From HGM04593 sp964485215 (GTDB lineage: Bacteria; Bacteroidota; Bacteroidia; Bacteroidales; Bacteroidaceae): DNA of 9,046 nt. Positions 1 to 4,798 of this stretch are shown here, one piece after another. Each line of letters opens with the position of its first letter. Positions within the stretch are counted from its first letter, which is position 1. The stretch lies in the NCBI GenBank assembly GCA_964485215.1, contig CAZAIM010000097.1, forward strand, positions 1 to 9,046, written 5' to 3'. Made by a program: the position numbers and the translations under genes. The notes beneath the pieces are model-generated. The model was given only the letters and a program-made list of their open reading frames with translations. It was not told the DNA's origin and ran no database searches.

Positions 1-53
1 CCGTGACCCCCTGCGTGACAGGCAGATATTCTAACCAACTGAACTAACGCACC
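1..53 (-). tRNA. tRNA-Asp (GTC anticodon), 5' part, cut by window edge
   Basis: Read on the minus strand, bases 53 to 1 give a 7-base acceptor strand (GGTGCGT), a D arm with the GTTCAG...GGTTAGAAT pattern, and an anticodon arm whose loop CTGTCAC sits between CTGC and GCAG pairing bases, so the anticodon is GTC (Asp). The order and the sequence through the anticodon arm closely follow bacterial tRNA-Asp, including the GGGTC variable-loop region. The T arm and 3' acceptor lie beyond the left edge. A strong promoter lies about 45 bases upstream. Confidence 0.93.
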
Positions 54-70
54 AATATGTCAATGTTTCT

Positions 71-91
71 GCTTTGTTCGTGTCTCAAAGC
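71..91 (-). other. Inverted repeat in the tRNA-Asp leader
   Basis: GCTTTG (91-86 on the minus strand) and CAAAGC (76-71) can pair across a 9-base loop. The hairpin would form at the very 5' end of the predicted pre-tRNA leader. It may simply be chance or a leader structure removed by RNase P; no function is claimed. Confidence 0.35.
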
Positions 92-96
92 GTGTG

Positions 97-127
97 CAAA
101 GGTAGGGCTTTTTTTTGAACCTGCAAA
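97..127 (-). promoter_or_regulatory. Bacteroidetes-type promoter for tRNA-Asp
   Basis: On the minus strand TTTG (bases 127-124) is followed after exactly 19 bases by TACCTTTG (104-97), a full match to the primary-sigma consensus of Bacteroides (TTTG near -33, TAnnTTTG near -7). Transcription would start near base 90, giving a pre-tRNA leader of roughly 35-40 bases. This is the best promoter match in the window, in keeping with a highly expressed tRNA gene. Confidence 0.8.
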
Positions 128-175
128 CATTTTGCCTGTTTTTTTTATTTAAGGCCTGATTTTTTTTCATTTTTG

Positions 176-187
176 TGCCAAAAGGCA
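176..187 (-). terminator. Short hairpin directly after the acetyltransferase stop
   Basis: TGCC-TTTT-GGCA on the minus strand immediately follows the TAA stop of the acetyltransferase gene. The stem is only 4 bp and is followed by A-rich rather than T-rich sequence, so as an intrinsic terminator it is weak. The rest of the stretch from 105 to 175 consists of A/T homopolymer tracts without another recognisable element. Listed because it is the only candidate 3' end for the four-gene unit. Confidence 0.2.
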
Positions 188-715
188 TTATTTCTCTATC
201 TTTTGCATGATGATTACATCCTGGTAACCGCTCTTCCCTTGTGTCCACTCTTTGAGTGTTGCACTGTGTGAAAAGCCTGCTTTTTCGAATAGTTTTATGC
301 TGCTGCTGTTCCAGTATGGGATGTATGCGTATAGCTGGTGCAGATGTAGCCTTCCGGAAGCGTATTGACAAAGCAGCTGTAGTGCGCTGCTGGCGATGCC
401 TTGGCCACGGTGTTTGCCCAATATGCCAATGCACACCTCGGCACGGCTGTTTATGGGGTCATAGTCGGCAAGGTCTATCATTCCGGCGCACTTCCCGTCG
501 GGCAGTTCTATTACGAATCTTGCCTGACGTTCGGTTACAAGGTCCTGGCGACTCTGTTCAAGGTAGGCGCGGAGTGTGTAGCGCGAGTAGGGAAGTGTGG
601 TGTTGCCGGCACTCCACATGGTGGTGTCGTTCTCCATTGCGTACATCAGTTCCAGGTCCTCCGGCTCGGGTGCCCGCAGTGTAACCTTGTCATCTTTGAG
701 CCATGTGCTTGTCAT
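188..715 (-). CDS. GNAT-family N-acetyltransferase (RimJ/RimL/SpeG-like)
   Basis: A 175-residue protein of the Acetyltransf_3 type, which moves the acetyl group of acetyl-CoA onto an amine. The N-terminus has the LRAPEPEDL pattern typical of RimL/SpeG-like members (about 13-21). The acetyl-CoA pyrophosphate-binding loop is KHRGQGIA (101-108, fitting Q/RxxGxG/A), and the C-terminal motif NSSSIKLFEKAGF (136-148) is the usual Asn...YEKxGF signature. Overall layout resembles spermidine acetyltransferase SpeG, but the substrate (polyamine, ribosomal protein N-terminus, antibiotic or sugar amine) cannot be read from sequence. The ATG overlaps the TAA of the upstream glycosyltransferase by one base (TAATG), indicating translational coupling. 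It is the last gene of the recR unit. Being beside a glycosyltransferase, it might acetylate an amino sugar, but that is only inference. Confidence 0.88.
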   Translation of the reverse strand: MTSTWLKDDKVTLRAPEPEDLELMYAMENDTTMWSAGNTTLPYSRYTLRAYLEQSRQDLVTERQARFVIELPDGKCAGMIDLADYDPINSRAEVCIGILGKHRGQGIASSALQLLCQYASGRLHLHQLYAYIPYWNSSSIKLFEKAGFSHSATLKEWTQGKSGYQDVIIMQKIEK

Positions 716-1920
716 TAGTCTGATATCTTTCCGTCGATACTGTATATTGCGCCGTCGGTGATTAGTATCTTTGTCTTTGTGGAGTATGTTGCAATTTTAA
801 GGTTTTCGCCCTTTATTTTCTGCATAAACGCCAATATGGCATCGTAGGAGAATGTGGTGGTGTCGAAAAGTATGTGGTTGAAATTGCCGTTGTTCTTTAT
901 ATCCAGCGTGCCGTCTGTCAGTTCGCTCTCGTTTGCTGCCATGTACTTGTGTCCATCGGCTATGCCGTTCCTGTTCAGCAACTCGCGTATTTCGCTGTTG
1001 CTTTCTTCGGTGCCGATGATGATGAACTTCCTTTTCTGTTCAACGTTGCGTGTCTCCCAGTCCTTGCCAAGGAAAAGCGGGTTTATGCAGTGTATGCGGA
1101 ACTTCAGCAGGCTTACGGTAATCTTGAGCGGTATATATGTCAGCAGGTAGTAGAAGAAGTTGTGTTTCCTGAAGAATCGCTGCAGTGAGTAATAGAGCCA
1201 GTAACGGTACTTGAGCTTGCTTTTTACAGAGCTCTCGCCTTTGTAATGCAGTATGGGCAGTGGAAGGTAGTAGTTCTTCTTGCCCGATTTCAGTATGCGG
1301 AACGACAGGTCGCTGTCTTCCCAGTACATAAAGAACTGTTCATCGAGTGTGCCTACTTCCTTCAGTGTCTTGTGGCGCAGGAACATGAATGCTCCCGATA
1401 CCATTTCTATGGGGTTTGCTTCATCATCGGGCAGGTAACTCATATAGTAGTGCCCGAATGTCCTGCTTCGGGCAAAACGCTTGCTTAGGCCTGTAGCCTT
1501 GCATATGCTGACCCAGGGGGTTACTATGCCGCGACGGCTCTCGAGCGCGAAGTTGCCGTCCTTGTTCAGCATCTTTACTCCAACGGTGCCTGTATCGGGG
1601 TGTTTGTCCATAAACTCAATACAGCCTTCGATGGCCTCGCGGGTGACAATGGTGTCGGGGTTGAGCATAAGTATATATTCTCCTTTTGCCTGCTCGAAGG
1701 CGATATTGTTGGCACGAGAGAATCCGTGGTTTACGTCGCTTGCAATCCATCTGACCTTTGGGAAACGGGAGGTTATATATTCGGTGGAGCCGTCATCAGA
1801 AGCATTGTCGACGATGATTACTTCATGGTCGATGTTCCTTGCTGCTTGCTCAAGCGAGTTGAGGCATTGCTCAAGGAAGTATTTTACGTTGTAGCTTATG
1901 GTTACTACTGTCAGTTTCAT
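715..1920 (-). CDS. Family 2 glycosyltransferase (rhamnosyltransferase-like) with extra C-terminal domain
   Basis: A 401-residue inverting GT-A glycosyltransferase that probably transfers a sugar nucleotide-derived residue in cell-surface polysaccharide synthesis on the cytoplasmic face. Residues 1-230 are the GT2 catalytic domain: VVTISYN at 5-11, nucleotide-binding DNASDDGS at 38-45, LNPDT at 86-90 (DXD-like, metal and sugar diphosphate), WEDSDLSFR at 200-208 (acid/base region) and HYKGES at 225-230, a pattern seen in WbbL-like rhamnosyltransferases. Residues 235-285 are basic and aromatic with a hydrophobic patch, likely membrane-associated. Residues 298-401 form an additional domain starting with the beta strand FIIIGTEE, described under findings. 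The ATG at 1920 is preferred to an in-frame ATG 26 codons earlier because the domain begins at MKLTVV, an AAAGGGCG ribosome-binding stretch precedes it, and the earlier start would lie inside the upstream gene. Acceptor and donor are unknown. Confidence 0.88.
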   Translation of the reverse strand: MKLTVVTISYNVKYFLEQCLNSLEQAARNIDHEVIIVDNASDDGSTEYITSRFPKVRWIASDVNHGFSRANNIAFEQAKGEYILMLNPDTIVTREAIEGCIEFMDKHPDTGTVGVKMLNKDGNFALESRRGIVTPWVSICKATGLSKRFARSRTFGHYYMSYLPDDEANPIEMVSGAFMFLRHKTLKEVGTLDEQFFMYWEDSDLSFRILKSGKKNYYLPLPILHYKGESSVKSKLKYRYWLYYSLQRFFRKHNFFYYLLTYIPLKITVSLLKFRIHCINPLFLGKDWETRNVEQKRKFIIIGTEESNSEIRELLNRNGIADGHKYMAANESELTDGTLDIKNNGNFNHILFDTTTFSYDAILAFMQKIKGENLKIATYSTKTKILITDGAIYSIDGKISD

Positions 1921-1930
1921 TAATCGCCCT

Positions 1931-2383
1931 TTATGCCTCGTTGTTGTTAAGGTATTGTTCGAGAGTCGCTTTTGTGGGATAGCTGTATATGAGTGCACCG
2001 TATGCTATAATGCCGCAGTACATTGCTCCTTCATAGTTTATTCCATAATATGTGAATATGTTGAAGACAATTGCAGCGAATAGCAATGCAATGCGCAGCA
2101 GTCCCATTTTGCTGAATTTGCCTATGACCTCCTGTTCGCCTTTCTTGCTTGCCTTTGACATTGCGTTCGAGAATGTCTTCAGCGCAAGCGGTACAAGTAT
2201 TATTGTGAGCATCACGGCTGCTGTCTGTATTATGTATATCTGCTCGCCCGACAATAAATGTGCAAGCGCGCCCTTGTAAAGGTGGTTGCTTTCAAAGGCT
2301 ACAATTATAATAAGTGTGGATATGAATGCCACAATGTAGTTTGTCCTCAACGACTTTATTACTTTTTCTCTAAGCATATTCAT
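1931..2383 (-). CDS. Small four-helix membrane protein, function unknown
   Basis: A 150-residue protein I do not recognise as a characterised family. It has four hydrophobic stretches long enough to cross the membrane: about 14-31, 48-68, 93-113 and 119-135. A basic, polar loop of about 24 residues (70-92, rich in Lys and Ser) separates the two helix pairs, and the N-terminal REKVIKSLR is basic, so both ends are probably cytoplasmic. No catalytic or metal-binding motif is visible. Its ATG overlaps the TGA of recR by four bases (ATGA), and the glycosyltransferase start follows 10 bases after its stop, so it is a co-translated middle member of this unit. A second ATG two codons later is also possible. 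A membrane partner of the neighbouring glycosyltransferase is conceivable but unproven. Confidence 0.8.
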   Translation of the reverse strand: MNMLREKVIKSLRTNYIVAFISTLIIIVAFESNHLYKGALAHLLSGEQIYIIQTAAVMLTIILVPLALKTFSNAMSKASKKGEQEVIGKFSKMGLLRIALLFAAIVFNIFTYYGINYEGAMYCGIIAYGALIYSYPTKATLEQYLNNNEA

Positions 2384-3000
2384 ATTGTTTTTCCGGTAAA
2401 TGGCTGTCTGTGTACTATGGAACTGCCTAATGTGACCTCATCGGCATACTCCAGTTCGTCGCCTACCGATATTCCGCGTGCAATTACCGAGAGCCTGACA
2501 TTATACTGCGCAAGCTTGCGGTATATGTAAAAGTTTGTAGTGTCGCCTTCCATGGTGGAACTGAGGGCGAGAATGACCTCTTCAACCTTTCCTGTTGCTA
2601 CACGTGCCACAAGGCTGTCGATGTGAAGGTCGCTTGGCGATACTCCATCCATTGGCGATATTATGCCGCCAAGAACGTGGTAGACACCCCGGTACTGCAT
2701 AGTGTTCTCCACGGCCATCACATCCTGTATGTTCTCAACAACACATATTGTGCTGTGGTCGCGCAGGGGGTTGGCGCATATGGGGCAAATCTCCGTGTCC
2801 GAAATGCTGTGGCATTCGTTGCAGTATACAGCTTCGCGCTTTAGTTTCATTATTGCTCCTGCGAACGCTTCAACCTCTTCCTCCTCTTTGCGGAGCAGGT
2901 GCAACACCAGCCGGGTAGCGGTCTTGCGCCCGATACCTGGTAACTTTGAAAATTCCTTTACGGCCTTTTCAAGCAGTGTCGACGGATATTCCTGGTTCAT
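2380..3000 (-). CDS. recR: Recombination mediator protein RecR
   Basis: A full-length 206-residue RecR. With RecO (and RecF) it helps load RecA onto single-stranded DNA gaps in cytoplasmic recombinational repair. In order: a helix-hairpin-helix with LPGIGRKTATR at 20-30, a four-cysteine zinc finger with Cys60, Cys63, Cys72 and Cys75 (CNEC...CPIC), then the Toprim domain starting at ICVVEN (85-90, with the conserved Glu89), including DGVSPSDL and the C-terminal ARGISVGDELEYAD segment that forms the Walker-B-like region. Length matches the family (about 200). The ATG at 3000 is preceded by AAGAAAGAAGAA, a purine-rich stretch. It is the first gene of the four-gene unit and overlaps the next gene by four bases. 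Upstream is a 241-base spacer that must hold the promoter, although no clean consensus match is seen there. Confidence 0.97.
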   Translation of the reverse strand: MNQEYPSTLLEKAVKEFSKLPGIGRKTATRLVLHLLRKEEEEVEAFAGAIMKLKREAVYCNECHSISDTEICPICANPLRDHSTICVVENIQDVMAVENTMQYRGVYHVLGGIISPMDGVSPSDLHIDSLVARVATGKVEEVILALSSTMEGDTTNFYIYRKLAQYNVRLSVIARGISVGDELEYADEVTLGSSIVHRQPFTGKTI

Positions 3001-3115
3001 AGCTGTTCTTCTTTCTTAGGCTTCCCTGCGATGCCTTCTACACAAAATCTTGCGAAGATAGTCAAAAAAGTCGACAAATGCCCCTTTGTAATCAGTTAAT
3101 CTTGCTTAAACCGCC

Positions 3116-3150
3116 TATAAACTGTATAAACTGTTTCAAGGTGTATAAAC
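3116..3150. repeat. Tandem 9-base repeat plus a third partial copy upstream of recR
   Basis: TATAAACTG occurs twice back to back (3116-3124 and 3125-3133), and TATAAAC recurs at 3144-3150, 19 bases from the start of the second copy. On the recR coding strand these read CAGTTTATA and GTTTATA. They lie about 115-150 bases upstream of the recR start and could be binding sites for a regulator or simple AT-rich repetition. No protein is proposed. Confidence 0.5.
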
Positions 3151-3186
3151 AAGCGTGGTCTGTAATTACATAACGTTTCAGGGTGT
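3134..3186. repeat. Imperfect 11-base direct repeat upstream of recR
   Basis: TTTCAAGGTGT (3134-3144) and TTTCAGGGTGT (3176-3186) differ at one base and start 42 bases apart (about four helical turns). With the TATAAAC copies these are the only notable structure in the 241-base spacer 3001-3241. A small ATCTT-GCG-AAGAT inverted repeat at 3047-3059 overlaps a poor -7-like TATCTTCG on the minus strand, which lacks a properly spaced TTG. Confidence 0.4.
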
Positions 3187-3241
3187 GGTATTATTGTATA
3201 GTCCGGCTTTTTATGGGAATTTTGAACAGCTTCTGAGATGT

Positions 3242-4609
3242 TTATTCAATCTCAATATCTATTGCTGCCGGGAATACTCTTTCGGGGTCGTAGTATTCGG
3301 CGCAGCTCTCAACCATCGCTTTCAGTGTGGGCTTTACCTTGCCGTTGAACTTCTCCTTGCCGTTGACAATTACCCTCACAGGTTCAGAGAGGTCGAAAAG
3401 CTCTTCGTTAAGGAAAATGGTGACGTTGCCTGTTGTGGCTGCTGTATACTCCTTTGAGAAAAACATTGGGATGTTGTATATGGCCTGTGTTGTGGTGTAG
3501 GTTACGTTCTTTACGTTCAGTTCAATGCAGTTGTCCTTAATTCTTACCTCGTAGCAGGTGCGCTCTTCTTCATTTGTACGCGATGTCTTGTTCACGCGCA
3601 GGTTGTAGAACCCGGTTCTGTGGCGGCCGTACATATCGTAGTCCTCCCAATAGAAATAGGTGGGGTGTGGGGTGCGGCTGAACTTTTTCAGCCATGGTGT
3701 TGTGGCATCGTAGTTGATGGCGTGTCCCATTCCAGGAACAAGTTCAATGAAATGGTTATATAGCCCCGGGTGCACCTTGCGAAGGCTGTCAATGGTTAAC
3801 GCAGCATTGTACGTCATGGCATTGCGGGCAAATCCATAGTCCTGTTCACCGGTCCGCAGTGAAAATGCTATGTTGGCGAGGTTTTCCATGGGTGCATTCT
3901 TCAAGGGTTCGCCTCCGGCCATGGGGCCTGCGCCGGCAAGGTAGTCGGCATAGAACGACGCGAGACGCTGGCTGCCGTATCCACCCTCGGAAATTCCATA
4001 GAAATATATTCTGTTGGCATCGATGTTCTCATTGAGGAATGCCAGTCGCAGCAGTTTTTCCCACGCCCACTGTTTGCTCTGTATGGCCCAGCGGTAGAGT
4101 TCACCAAATCCATTAGGAATCTGTGGGATGAAGTGCAACGACGGCGCATCGTCGTATCTGTTGCACAGGAGGTAGCCTGTTTCCCATTCGTGTACCTTGT
4201 TGCCGGAACCGTGCATATAAAGGAAGAGCGGGTAACCGTTCTCAGGTGCATCGCCTTTCTTGATGAAATAGTATGGCATACGCGCATCCTTTTCCAGTTC
4301 CTCGGGCAATAGCCAGTAACCGGTGTCACGCGGCTCTCCTTCGGCAAACGGCGCGGTCAGTTTCTCCTCGTCGAGGTTCTCTACGGCGTTGCGCCAGCAG
4401 TTCCACACATATCTGCGCGCAGCCTCAATATCCTCAATATCTATGCTGCTGTTGTTATTGTATGTGCGGTCGTGCCCTTGCAGTGACTGTGTAAAGTACG
4501 ATGTGATTTTCTTTGTCTTGCTTCGCGACAGCCTATATTTTTTGCCTCCACCGGCAAAGCATATTGCAGCTGCAAGCAGGAGCAGCAGTGTAATTGTCCC
4601 TTTTTTCAT
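3242..4609 (-). CDS. Secreted serine esterase, alpha/beta-hydrolase fold (PHB depolymerase/feruloyl esterase-like)
   Basis: A 455-residue exported hydrolase. Residues 1-19 are a signal peptide (basic MKK, Leu/Ala core, cleavage likely after CFA); Cys17 is not in a proper lipobox, so type I processing is favoured. The alpha/beta-hydrolase core spans about 100-310: oxyanion-hole loop HGSG at 133-136, nucleophile elbow GISEGG at 205-210 with Ser207, a probable acid at Asp257 in TGEQDYG, and catalytic His296 in GMGHAINY, in the expected order and spacing. Residues about 320-455 look beta-rich and may be a separate C-terminal domain. The layout resembles PHB depolymerase-like esterases and extracellular carbohydrate or peptide esterases; the substrate cannot be named. 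No T9SS tail is seen, so it probably acts in the periplasm or at the envelope. It has its own candidate promoter and lies downstream of the C10 peptidase in the same direction. An in-frame ATG at 4609 preceded by AGAAAGAA is the chosen start. Confidence 0.85.
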   Translation of the reverse strand: MKKGTITLLLLLAAAICFAGGGKKYRLSRSKTKKITSYFTQSLQGHDRTYNNNSSIDIEDIEAARRYVWNCWRNAVENLDEEKLTAPFAEGEPRDTGYWLLPEELEKDARMPYYFIKKGDAPENGYPLFLYMHGSGNKVHEWETGYLLCNRYDDAPSLHFIPQIPNGFGELYRWAIQSKQWAWEKLLRLAFLNENIDANRIYFYGISEGGYGSQRLASFYADYLAGAGPMAGGEPLKNAPMENLANIAFSLRTGEQDYGFARNAMTYNAALTIDSLRKVHPGLYNHFIELVPGMGHAINYDATTPWLKKFSRTPHPTYFYWEDYDMYGRHRTGFYNLRVNKTSRTNEEERTCYEVRIKDNCIELNVKNVTYTTTQAIYNIPMFFSKEYTAATTGNVTIFLNEELFDLSEPVRVIVNGKEKFNGKVKPTLKAMVESCAEYYDPERVFPAAIDIEIE

Positions 4610-4627
4610 TTCTTTCTGTTTTTTTTG

Positions 4628-4658
4628 CTAAAATAGTCTTACTTTACCAAACAGACAA
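4628..4658 (-). promoter_or_regulatory. Candidate promoter of the esterase gene
   Basis: On the minus strand TTG (4658-4656) is followed after 20 bases by TATTTTAG (4635-4628), one base off TAnnTTTG. Predicted transcription starts near 4621, leaving a very short 5' untranslated leader of roughly 12-18 bases before the ATG at 4609. It lies beyond the palindrome that follows the peptidase gene, so the esterase is probably transcribed on its own. Confidence 0.5.
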
Positions 4659-4703
4659 CTTTTCCGTGAAATATTCTGTGACGAGGAGCGTGTTGTCGGG
4701 TAT

Positions 4704-4749
4704 GTACATAATGAACCGCCATCGGGCCCGATGGCGGTTCATTATGTAC
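4704..4749 (-). terminator. Perfect 46-bp palindrome after the peptidase gene
   Basis: Two 23-base arms (4704-4726 and 4727-4749) are exact reverse complements with no spacer, centred on GGG/CCC; the inner part is GC-rich (ACCGCC, ATCGGG) and the outer part AT-rich (TACATAATG). It begins 49 bases after the peptidase stop. As RNA it would form a very stable stem with a 4-base loop, suited to termination or to protecting the 3' end. No T tract follows on either strand, so it is not a textbook intrinsic terminator; a protein-binding dyad is an alternative. Confidence 0.6.
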
Positions 4750-4798
4750 GCTGATATTTGACTGTTGTTGCAGCAAACGGTTATCAGATTGTTTCCTG

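Noticed and set aside
1921..1998. A 26-codon N-terminal extension of the glycosyltransferase
   Set aside because: The extension overlaps the upstream membrane protein gene, has no GT2 character, and a good ribosome-binding stretch sits just before the ATG at 1920.
3001..3060. TATCTTCG as the recR -7 promoter element
   Set aside because: One mismatch to TAnnTTTG and no TTG 19-21 bases upstream (the nearest is at 14), so it was mentioned only in passing and not called as a promoter.
3231..3255. GAGAT/ATCTC inverted repeat over the esterase stop codon as a terminator
   Set aside because: Only a 5-bp stem, with the stop codon in the loop and no following T tract; too weak to call.
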